From Onchidella celtica (taxonomy: Eukaryota; Mollusca; Gastropoda; Systellommatophora; Onchidiidae), in the NCBI GenBank assembly GCA_963931925.1, contig OZ007569.1, forward strand, positions 16,163,545 through 16,227,544: a stretch of 64,000 nucleotides of DNA, written 5' to 3'. Position 1 is the first letter of the stretch; every line of letters begins with the position of its first letter. The notes under the pieces are model-generated. The model saw only the letters and a list, made by a program, of their open reading frames with translations, made no database searches and had not been told where the DNA came from. Both the position numbers and the translations under genes were made by a program. Below, in pieces: positions 56,810 to 64,000 of the stretch.

Positions 56810-58068
56810 TCATACTCAACAGAATGAAATCTAAGGTAGAAGAGGAACTATCAGAATGTCAAGCTGGTTACAGGACCAACAGAGGAACCGCTGACATGCT
56901 CTTCATACTACAAATAATGATTGAACAGATAAGAAGCAATGGAAACGAAGCCTTCATCACGTTCATAGACTACAGCAAAGCGTTCGACAGCGTTGGGCAC
57001 CATCACCTGTTCGATATAATGATTAAGATGGGATTCCCGAAACACCTTGTGACCCTCATCGCTGCACTATACCACGAACAAAAGGCAACGATTAGATGGA
57101 ACAATGAGAACTGTCCATATTTCAACATCGAGAAAGGAGTCAGACAGGGTTGCATACTTTCACCTCATCTTTTCAATATTTATACTGAGCAGATCATGAG
57201 AAACGCAGACATAGAAGATATGGGAATAAAGATCGGAGGCCGAAACATCACAAACCTTTGCTACGCTGATGACACAGCTCTTATGTCAGATAACATCACC
57301 AGCATGAAAAGAGTGTTGCACAGAGTGGATGAAGCGGGCAAGACAGCAGGCCTACACCTAAATGCTAAGAAAACGAAAGTCATGCATACTGGAACAGGGC
57401 ACCATGAACACCAGGAGATACTAGTAAACAAAACAGCACTAGAAAAAGTGACTGATTTCAAATACCTAGGATCACATAAATCGCAAGATGGAAGCTGCTC
57501 AAAGGACATAAAAACAAGGATAGGAATGGCAAAACACAAAATGGTTCAACTAAACAACATTTGGAAGGATAGAGGCACACCAACGGACCTCAAAGTGAAC
57601 ATACTTAAGTGCTTGATCTGGCCAGTCCTACTATATGGTTGTGAAGCCTGGACACTCAAAAAGGCAGACATAACAAGATTGGAGGCAGCTGAAATGTGGC
57701 TTTACAGAAGGCTACTCAGAATAAGTTGGACAGAAAGGAGAACAAATACAAGCATCTTAGAACAGCTTGGCACCACCAGAAGAATAACACCTGAAATAAA
57801 TAAAAGAAGACTTGCATACATCGGCCACGCGGCCCGAAACAAAAGCACGGCCCTTATGATATCAATCCTTCAAGGAAAGACAGAAACAAAGAGAAAACAA
57901 GGAAGACCACCCATTACATATCACGATAACATCAAGAAAGTCAGCCAGCTGGAAATAAGTGAACTAACTAGGAAAGCTAAGGACAGGATTGGGTGGAGGA
58001 GATTTTGTCGTGACATCCACTGTAGCAGCTAACATCGATGACGATGAAGCCGACAGGTGACAGGTGAG
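56810..58068 (+). mobile_element. LINE A: 5'-truncated RTE-type retrotransposon
   Basis: Begins abruptly inside the RT domain directly after the direct repeat at 56789-56809 and runs to caggtgacaggtga. The endonuclease and the N-terminal RT motifs are absent, the usual result of incomplete reverse transcription. The short 3' UTR (58033-58068) contains gatgacgatgaagccgac and an acaggtg duplication. The repeat ggtctattta follows at 58069-58078 and then the 3' end of LINE B. Confidence 0.8.
56812..58032 (+). CDS. RTE/BovB-like reverse transcriptase, N-terminally truncated
   Basis: An uninterrupted open frame of about 407 codons from the truncation point to TAA. Residues counted from the open frame starting at 56761: RT motif A FIDYSKAFD at 68-76, motif B GVRQGCILSP at 126-135, catalytic YADD at 168-171, and the thumb/C-terminal block LLYGCEAWTLKKAD at about 290-303. 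The phrases GVRQGCILSP.LFN.Y.E.IMRNA and GIKIGGRNI.NL.YADDT are strongly reminiscent of RTE-clade LINEs, including BovB. The first 16 residues of the frame come from flanking host DNA, so there is no native start. The frame lacks internal stops, so the insertion is probably fairly recent, but without endonuclease it cannot act alone. Confidence 0.85.
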   Translation: MLNRMKSKVEEELSECQAGYRTNRGTADMLFILQIMIEQIRSNGNEAFITFIDYSKAFDSVGHHHLFDIMIKMGFPKHLVTLIAALYHEQKATIRWNNENCPYFNIEKGVRQGCILSPHLFNIYTEQIMRNADIEDMGIKIGGRNITNLCYADDTALMSDNITSMKRVLHRVDEAGKTAGLHLNAKKTKVMHTGTGHHEHQEILVNKTALEKVTDFKYLGSHKSQDGSCSKDIKTRIGMAKHKMVQLNNIWKDRGTPTDLKVNILKCLIWPVLLYGCEAWTLKKADITRLEAAEMWLYRRLLRISWTERRTNTSILEQLGTTRRITPEINKRRLAYIGHAARNKSTALMISILQGKTETKRKQGRPPITYHDNIKKVSQLEISELTRKAKDRIGWRRFCRDIHCSS

Positions 58069-58223
58069 GTCTATTTATAATAATAATAATAGTTCGTCCA
58101 TCAGGTATGATGATGACCTTAACAACACCAGAGGAATAAAGAACAGAAATTGTTGAGAATTTCAACACATGGACAATAAAGAGAACTAAAGGACACAGAG
58201 GACAGAATGGAAAGACTGTTCTT

Positions 58224-61200
58224 TCATGACTTATGGCTTCTCATGTGACTGATCAGTCCTATTTTTGCCCTGCAGACCCTTCCGCATAAATGACAAGAGT
58301 GCTCCGTTGGTTCAGTACCACTGGGCCTTTTCTTGCGCCGTTCTCTTTTTTTGATAGCCTGCTGGACTCTGTCAGCTTCCCATGTTTTGCTGCCTCTGGT
58401 AAGGGCCGCCCTCCAATTTGCACGATCAAGCGAGAGCTTTTCCCACTCACTCACATCAATGGCAAAGGCCTTCAGTGATTGCTTGAGAGTGTCTTTGTAA
58501 CGTCTCTTTGGGGCCCCAACATTCCTCGTTCCATTGGAGAGCTCAGAGAAGAAGATTTGCTTAGGGAGTCTGGAGTCGGGCATTCTGACAACATGTCCTG
58601 CCCAACGTAGCTGAATTTTTTTCAGGTGGCAGAAGATGCTCAATTCCTTGGCACGATTGAGGACCTCAGTGTCTTGAATTTTATCCTGCCATTTGATCCT
58701 TAGGATCTTTCTAAGGCAGGCCAGATGAAAGTGATTTAGCTTTCTGGCATGCGATTGGTACACTGTCCAGGTTTCAGCCCCATAGAGTAGGGTGGGAAGG
58801 ACCACAGCATTGTACACTTTCAGCTTAGTGTCTGTGCGAATGCCGGCAACATCCCACACTCTCTTTCGAAGCCTGCCAAATGCAGAGCTGGCTTTGCTGA
58901 TTCTTGAGAGAATTTCAGTATCAACACGATCCGCGGAAGACAGTGTACTGCCAAGATAGGTGAAGTTCTCCGACACCTTCAGAAGACTGTCATGGACTTT
59001 GATATTTGGGGTCACAGGATACTTGTCGTCTGGAGTAGGCTGATGGAGCACTTCCGTCTTCTTTGTGCTTATTGTGAGGCCAAAGTTGTCACAGGCACTA
59101 GAGAATTTATCAACACAGTTTTGCATGCTATCCTCATCGTGTGCCAGAAGTGCACAATCATCAGCAAATAGTAGGTCACAGACTTGAGTACTTTTGGTTT
59201 TGGTTTTTGCCTGAAGTCTCCTGAGGTTGAATAGACTGCCATCAGTTCGGTACTTGATGCTTACCCCTTGAGGAGGAGAGCTAAAGGCTTCTTGTAGCAT
59301 TGCAGAGAACATGATGCTGAACAGAGTTGGGGCTAAGACACAACCCTGTTTTACCCCATTTGTGACAGCAAAGGGCTCTGAAACACTGCCGTTGCTTTTG
59401 ACTGCAGCTTGCATGCCATCATGAAACTGGCGCACTATTGTGATGAATTCGGGTGGACACCCAAACTTCGCCAAGATTTTCCAGAGGCCTTCACGACATA
59501 CTGTGTCAAATGCTTTTGTGAGGTCAACAAATGTGATATACAGCGCTTTATTTTGTTCCATGCATTTTTCCTGAATCTGTCTGGCAGCAAAAATCATATC
59601 CGCCGTTCCCCTCTCTTTACGAAAGCCACATTGGCTCTCGGGAAGCAAGTCATTTGACGAGAGGTGATCAAGAAGGCGATTCAGAAGCATTCTTGCCAAT
59701 ATTTTGCCAGCAATTGAAAGTAGAGAGATTCCCCGATGGTTGTCACAGACTTGGCTGTCCCCTTTGTTTTTGTACAGATGGATGATTGAAGCATCTTTGA
59801 AGTCCTGTGGCAGCTTCCCTGCTTTCAACATATGATTGAACAACTCGGTCAACCTTTCAATAAGCTTTTCTCCACCGAAGGCATACACCTCAGCAGGAAT
59901 TGAATCCACGCCTGGTGATTTGTTAAAGGACATCTGATTTGTGGCAGTTCGGGTGTCATTTGCTGTGAATGGCTTGGCAAGAGCTGCATTAATAGGAGTC
60001 TGAGGGAGGCGGTCAATGGACTCAGTACTTATATTTGATGGCCGATTTAGCACAGCTCCGAAATGTTCTGCCCAACGCTGAATTATGGCATTCAATTCAA
60101 CAATGCGTGTTGAACCATCTGACGCAAGAAGTGGCGTAGTGCCAGAGCGGGATGGTCCAAACACAGCTCGGAGGCTCTCAAAGAACTTTCTAGTGTTGTT
60201 TGTGTCGGCATATTTCTGAGTTTCTCTTACTCGCTCTTCAAGCCAGTCATTTTTCATTTTCCTCAGCTTCTTCTGGAGTACACCCTTACATGCAAGCAGT
60301 GCATCAGCTTTTGCTGTGGAAGAGGGGTCACTGCAGTGAGCTTGGATGAGACTATTTTTTTCTTTGATGAGCACTTTGATTTCATTATCATTATCATTGA
60401 ACCAGTCCTGGTGCTTGCGGACAGGAAAACCAACTGTGCTGCTGGCGCAAGAGTGTACAGTCGTATTTAGGTCAGTCCAGCTCTGTTCAATGTTCTCAGG
60501 GTCAAAAGTCACGCAATCCAATTTTGAGGAGAGTTCTGATGAGAGCTCGCTCTGTTTCTCAGCTGAGCAGAGTTTTGAAACATTTAGGCGTTTAGGTGGC
60601 GCTTTCCCTTGAGGGCGTCTATTGCGCCTCAATGTTAGTCTGAGCTTGCAAACAATGAGTCTGTGGTCAGTTCCACACTCGGCACCACACATCGCCTTTG
60701 TTACAAGGACATCCTTTCTGTCAGTCTTCCTCACAATGACATAGTCTATGAGATGCCAAGGCTTTGAGCAGGGATGCATCCATGACGTTCTGTTTCTCAC
60801 GGGGAGACTAAAATTTGTGTTGGTAATGAACAGGCCAAATTCAGCGCACAAAGTAAGTAAGCGCAACCCATTGTTATTGCATGAACCAACTCCATGAGGG
60901 CCCAAAACATTTGGCCACGCTGAGATTTCGGAGCCAACCCTAGCATTGAAGTCCCCCAAGAGAATCAGCTTATCAGCTGCCGGGACAGAGCATATGACAG
61001 ATTCTAGATCAGAATAGAACTTGTCTTTGGCTTCATCTGGGTTTGTCATGGTGGGCGCATATGCGCTAATGAGGGTGGCTGACTGGCTTTTCCCAACTGG
61101 GATCCTGAGTGTCATTAGCCTGTCATTTATTTCAATTGGCATGGACTGCAAGTTTCTGACAAGGTCATTTTTAATTGAAAACCCAACACCATGCTGTCTC

Positions 61201-61469
61201 GGTTCGACTGCACCCTTGCCTTTCCAGAAGAAGGTGTATCCACCACTGAGCTCTTTGAATTGGCCACTATCAGGGAGTCTGGTCTCACTGAGTGCCACTA
61301 TGTCCAGGTTGTACCTGCTGAGCTCAATGGCAATAAGTGCAGTGCGTCTTTCCGGGTTGTTTGAGTTGTCCTGTAGTGTGCGTATATTCCAGGCTCCTAG
61401 CCTGAGTAAGCTGAATTTCTTTTTGTTTCGACCGCAAAAAAGGGATCCCCACTGGTCGCGGTATACCAG
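58224..61469 (-). CDS. Endonuclease-reverse transcriptase of LINE B
   Basis: Uninterrupted frame of about 1,081 codons. Residue numbers count from 61298 (GTG). The APE-like endonuclease has WNIRTLQDN (upstream of residue 1), the catalytic Glu in VALSETRL (about 2-8), LLGDFNARVG (113-122) and GTDHRLIV (209-216). In the reverse transcriptase, motif A is FVDLTKAFD (590-598), motif B GVKQGCVLAP (648-657) and the catalytic FADD 711-714, followed by the block LPTLLYGAETWTVY. A C2H2 zinc finger ends the protein (C1002, C1005, H1018, H1022). No RNase H is seen. The frame has no ATG before the endonuclease; it is open back to a UGA at 61472-61470, beyond which the same frame continues for 199 codons. 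Clade unresolved among APE-type LINEs. All catalytic residues that I can check are present. Confidence 0.9.
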   Translation of the reverse strand: MVYRDQWGSLFCGRNKKKFSLLRLGAWNIRTLQDNSNNPERRTALIAIELSRYNLDIVALSETRLPDSGQFKELSGGYTFFWKGKGAVEPRQHGVGFSIKNDLVRNLQSMPIEINDRLMTLRIPVGKSQSATLISAYAPTMTNPDEAKDKFYSDLESVICSVPAADKLILLGDFNARVGSEISAWPNVLGPHGVGSCNNNGLRLLTLCAEFGLFITNTNFSLPVRNRTSWMHPCSKPWHLIDYVIVRKTDRKDVLVTKAMCGAECGTDHRLIVCKLRLTLRRNRRPQGKAPPKRLNVSKLCSAEKQSELSSELSSKLDCVTFDPENIEQSWTDLNTTVHSCASSTVGFPVRKHQDWFNDNDNEIKVLIKEKNSLIQAHCSDPSSTAKADALLACKGVLQKKLRKMKNDWLEERVRETQKYADTNNTRKFFESLRAVFGPSRSGTTPLLASDGSTRIVELNAIIQRWAEHFGAVLNRPSNISTESIDRLPQTPINAALAKPFTANDTRTATNQMSFNKSPGVDSIPAEVYAFGGEKLIERLTELFNHMLKAGKLPQDFKDASIIHLYKNKGDSQVCDNHRGISLLSIAGKILARMLLNRLLDHLSSNDLLPESQCGFRKERGTADMIFAARQIQEKCMEQNKALYITFVDLTKAFDTVCREGLWKILAKFGCPPEFITIVRQFHDGMQAAVKSNGSVSEPFAVTNGVKQGCVLAPTLFSIMFSAMLQEAFSSPPQGVSIKYRTDGSLFNLRRLQAKTKTKSTQVCDLLFADDCALLAHDEDSMQNCVDKFSSACDNFGLTISTKKTEVLHQPTPDDKYPVTPNIKVHDSLLKVSENFTYLGSTLSSADRVDTEILSRISKASSAFGRLRKRVWDVAGIRTDTKLKVYNAVVLPTLLYGAETWTVYQSHARKLNHFHLACLRKILRIKWQDKIQDTEVLNRAKELSIFCHLKKIQLRWAGHVVRMPDSRLPKQIFFSELSNGTRNVGAPKRRYKDTLKQSLKAFAIDVSEWEKLSLDRANWRAALTRGSKTWEADRVQQAIKKRERRKKRPSGTEPTEHSCHLCGRVCRAKIGLISHMRSHKS

Positions 61470-62069
61470 TCAGGGTGATGTGAAGTGGGCTTTCTTTAGG
61501 GCACCTTTTCTAGCCCCTTCCTCAGTTGAGGTGAGCAGTGCTATCCTTAAATAAGGCTGCTCAGCTACTGTGGGTGCTGCCTCCCCACGCCTCCACTTCA
61601 ATCGACGATGAAGCGACCATAGCCCACAGCCACCAACGTGTAGGTCTGTGCTAACAGCTTCCAGTCTATCCAAACCTGCTGCCACCGCACTCGCCCATCG
61701 CCGTTGGAATTTTGAGAGGAAAGAAGACGAGACAAAGATGAAAGAAGACGAGGTGAGTGTTAAGACTGGCGCAAAGAATTTGTTTTTAGTGAGAAAGAGC
61801 TGCGCAAACATCAGACTCACTCTCTCGCCTGGACACAACTTATCCAAGTGGCAAGACAGGGTCAAGACGACTGGAAATGTATCCAGGTGCAGGAGGATGC
61901 CAGAGGGACAGTCATATTGCCTGACCGGCTGCCTGTAGGCTACTCCACAGCCTCGCAGTCCCAACTGACTAGGGTGAAGGACCCAAACCAAAGAACACCA
62001 ATACTGGTGGATGCTCTGTGTCACGATATCCAGGCCAGAGTGACGGTATATTGCCATCTGCCCTATCAA
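61470..62069 (-). CDS. 199-codon frame upstream of and in phase with LINE B pol
   Basis: An ATG-initiated frame ending at UGA (61472-61470), in exactly the same phase as the endonuclease-RT frame, which resumes with CTG at the next codon. Its sequence has no recognised domain; the C-terminal third is rich in Arg, Lys and Ala. It may be a leader peptide, an N-terminal extension joined by stop readthrough, or simply 5' UTR. The opposite strand is also open over much of this region, so coding is not certain. Confidence 0.3.
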   Translation of the reverse strand: MIGQMAIYRHSGLDIVTQSIHQYWCSLVWVLHPSQLGLRGCGVAYRQPVRQYDCPSGILLHLDTFPVVLTLSCHLDKLCPGERVSLMFAQLFLTKNKFFAPVLTLTSSSFIFVSSSFLSKFQRRWASAVAAGLDRLEAVSTDLHVGGCGLWSLHRRLKWRRGEAAPTVAEQPYLRIALLTSTEEGARKGALKKAHFTSP

Positions 62070-62375
62070 TCAACCACTGGCCTGCTGCCGCCAGCTTCGA
62101 AGCTGCGTCCGGGAAGTTTGCTCAATTCTTCGTCTGTGATTTAGGCAAACAAGCCTATGACCACACCGCTACCGGGGGCCAATGTGAAGGACTCAAGTAC
62201 TGAGGGTCACATTGTGCCCTAGCATGTGGCCGTTGGGTTAGATGAAACCTCCTCCGCCCTGGCCGTTTGCACCGACAGGTGCACGCCCACTGATACCATG
62301 CTAGCGTACCAGTTCATGAAACAGGTTGTACTGGATTACATGTTACCAGTAGCAGATTTTTTCTGACCTGACCTA

Positions 62376-62396
62376 TGTTAGGGATTGGTCTATTTA
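62376..62396 (+). repeat. 21-bp direct repeat flanking the LINE pair, right copy
   Basis: Identical to 56789-56809. It abuts the 5' end of LINE B and is followed by unrelated DNA (gtaactatttt). Confidence 0.75.
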
Positions 62397-62496
62397 GTAA
62401 CTATTTTATTAGCAGCAAGCAGAATGGTTCAGCCCACTTCTAGCTAACAAATCCTCCATATCTTGATTTGCATTATTTTATATACCGTGATATACA

Positions 62497-63201
62497 CACG
62501 ACTATCTTAGTTTTTGTACGTTCGAACTCCACTTTTTTTTTTTACACAACTGAGAAATTCGACCTTAAACGTTTCCGATTTTAATTCTAGCAGTATTCTT
62601 ATGTATCTTGCTATAATTGAGCTAGAGAGTGAACCTGTAAGCAGCTAAAACTTCGCGACTTCGCCATCAAAAATTATGAAACTTGGGGTACTGCATCAGT
62701 TTTGGACGAAGAGTTACGTGGACACATTCATTTTGAACAAAAGTCAGTCTTTGCTGTTATTTATATTAAAAATTTTTGAGCCGCAAAAACAGAGACGCAT
62801 TTTCATCGGATAGACCCGAAAAGCGTGGCCGGAAATTGCGCTCTACGTCACTGTTTACACATTGCTGGCAGAAAGTCAACTTTATCACACCTGTGTATTC
62901 TGCATGAGTTCTATCAGTCATTGCATTGAATCCAAATAATACAGCCTAGATCTAGATATACGGCTGGGCTTCCTACAAAGAATCTGCAAGATTTATCTTG
63001 CTCGGGTCGGCTAGTTCTTATGATAAAGAGTTGAATCATTTGGAACTGTGAAACCGTTTGGTAAGTGCTATAACATATTGTAAACAAGCGTCAAGGTGTG
63101 CATTTGTTGTACCTCTTCTACCGACTAAAAGATCTCCAGTTTTTTTTTGTTTTTTTCCAGAAAATAGAGATAGTTTATAATAAACAAGAACTATAGCCGC
63201 G
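62497..63201 (+). mobile_element. TIR element family M3 interrupted by a Helitron-like element
   Basis: Left part 62497-62605 (cacgactatcttagtttttg; caactgagaaattcgacctt) and right part 63015-63201 (gataaagagttgaatcattt; gactaaaagatctccag; aacaagaactatagccgcga) together reconstruct the M3 element seen at 34004-34320 and 48158-48412. The 409-bp insertion between them is the family B Helitron-like element. It is noncoding. Confidence 0.75.
62606..63014 (+). mobile_element. Helitron-like element, family B copy 3 (nested)
   Basis: Begins TC (62606) after A and ends CTAG (63011-63014) before T. The perfect hairpin GCAAGA-TTTA-TCTTGC lies 9 nt before CTAG. It aligns end to end with 27800-28223. 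Insertion between A and T with no target duplication inside an identifiable host element gives the best support in the window for the Helitron assignment. It is noncoding. Confidence 0.7.
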
Positions 63202-63552
63202 ATATGTCAGTGTTGCACCGGAAATTGCCGCCAAATTACACCGGAAGTAGAAACATTTTACGAAACACGGACAGGAAAAACTAGAAATATTAGACGAAAA
63301 AACTCGGCGTGGAAAAGATTGGGCTGAACTTCGAAAATTGTCTTGGCTGAGCATAACACGAATGTATGTACCTACAGTTTCATAAATCCATCGCAAACAA
63401 CAGTTTTGAAAAATGAATTTGGGCGAAAACTGTGTGTTTCTAGGTTTGGCGGTTGTCTAGGAGTCCTCGTTGAAAAGAGCAACACCTTAGTAATCCACCA
63501 AAGAACATGCTTTCCTCATGCCCCCTTCAACTATACGTGCCAAATCCGTTTC
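63202..63552. other. Unassigned DNA
   Basis: No gene recognised. The short plus-strand frame at 63343 has no domain. Confidence 0.4.
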
Positions 63553-63554
63553 TA

Positions 63555-63877
63555 TAGGGAACGGGATTGAATGGCACAGTTTTACAAAATACATGGATGC
63601 GATGTTCAAAGTTGATTTTCGGCCAACACCGTGTGAAGAAAGTTTTAAGAAAGGCGAAGAACGAAGACAGGGCGAAGTAGTCACCGAGTGAAGGTTTCGA
63701 TCACACTTTTTGAGTACACTATTTTCCTGTGTAGCTGATCTTTGTGCCTCGAATTGCCCTTACAAAGTCTATGACAACTGTGCTTAACCACCGCGTTGAA
63801 CAGTTCGAATGCCCCATGCCCATGACGTCATCGGTAAATTTAAATATAGTAACTGTGTCATTAAAGCCCGTTCCTTA
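63555..63877 (+). mobile_element. TA-inserted MITE family M4, longer copy
   Basis: 323 bp with terminal inverted repeats TAGGGAACGGGATT and the diverged AAGCCCGTTCCTTA, plus inner ACAGTT/AACTGTGTCATT. It is flanked by TA (63553-63554, 63878-63879). It contains the whole half represented in 53772-53915, in the opposite orientation. It is noncoding. Confidence 0.75.
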
Positions 63878-63879
63878 TA

Positions 63880-64000
63880 CAAATACTAAGATCTGTCCTT
63901 GCATCCGAATTTACTAGCTTCCCTATACAAATATTATGTGGGAACAGAATAATATAATATTATATGACTGTGTCTGTTAGCTTTTTTTTTTTTTTTTTTG
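63880..64000. other. Unassigned window end with T-tract
   Basis: AT-rich, ending in a T18 homopolymer at the window edge. Nothing else seen. Confidence 0.4.

Larger units (their letters stand above)
58079..62375 (-). mobile_element. LINE B: near full-length endonuclease-RT retrotransposon
   Basis: A minus-strand element of about 4.3 kb. The 5' region (62375-61473) holds an untranslated leader or a 199-codon frame, then the endonuclease-RT frame (61469-58224), a 3' UTR of about 130 bp and a TAT/ATT repeat tail at 58079-58092. Its 3' tail faces the 3' end of LINE A. The intact long frame and coherent length make it the youngest-looking autonomous-type element here. Confidence 0.8.

Noticed and set aside
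56761-56811. Native N-terminus of the plus-strand RT at 56761
   Set aside because: The first 16 codons lie in or before the 21-bp direct repeat, that is, in host DNA. The LINE begins at the truncation point.
59409-61554. Plus-strand open frames at 59409, 60346 and 61021-61554
   Set aside because: Antisense shadows of the LINE B endonuclease-RT frame.

Overview
This is a eukaryotic, almost certainly metazoan, nuclear window made almost entirely of transposons, tandem repeats and unassigned AT-rich DNA. No complete host gene can be supported. Long A/T runs, compound (GATA)n/(GACA)n arrays, tRNA-headed SINEs, RTE-type LINEs, Helitron-like elements, several MITE families and a P-element/THAP relic fit an aquatic invertebrate. 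A mollusc or other lophotrochozoan is my guess, but nothing here fixes the phylum.

Layout. 1-5 kb: retroposon 3' ends, a reversed Helitron-like element, a nested fold-back palindrome, an 85-bp purine minisatellite and a 190-bp hAT-type MITE with an 8-bp target duplication. 5-9.2 kb: a CpG/E-box/ETS-rich patch, the first copy of a 200-bp MITE, then a 37-bp minisatellite split by a 2.17-kb P-element-like transposon with 31-bp terminal inverted repeats and a decayed THAP-transposase gene. 10-22 kb: tandem Helitron-like elements, SINE copies, an 18-bp minisatellite (about 1.1 kb), two RNase-H-type LINE 3' fragments, long GA and GATA/GACA arrays, and a very homogeneous 58-bp satellite (18 units). 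22-55 kb: mostly unassigned sequence with scattered MITEs, SINEs and Helitron-like elements, a hAT-like element carrying another element inside it, and one weak candidate host exon near 40.2 kb. 55-64 kb: a 49-bp minisatellite, a piggyBac-like MITE, two different LINEs joined 3' end to 3' end between copies of a 21-bp direct repeat, and a Helitron-like element nested in a TIR element.

The two best coding regions are retrotransposon proteins: a 5'-truncated RTE/BovB-like reverse transcriptase (plus strand, about 56.8-58.0 kb) and a long endonuclease-reverse transcriptase with a C-terminal zinc finger (minus strand, 58.2-61.5 kb). The second is preceded in the same frame by a single UGA and a 199-codon open frame.

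The genes do not form a pathway. What the window records is a history of insertions, and several nestings let one order the events: minisatellite before P-like element, MITE before LINE fragment, TIR element before Helitron-like element. Repeat families were recognised by comparing copies within the window and by terminal motifs, without any database, so superfamily names rest on termini, target duplications and protein motifs as stated for each entry.
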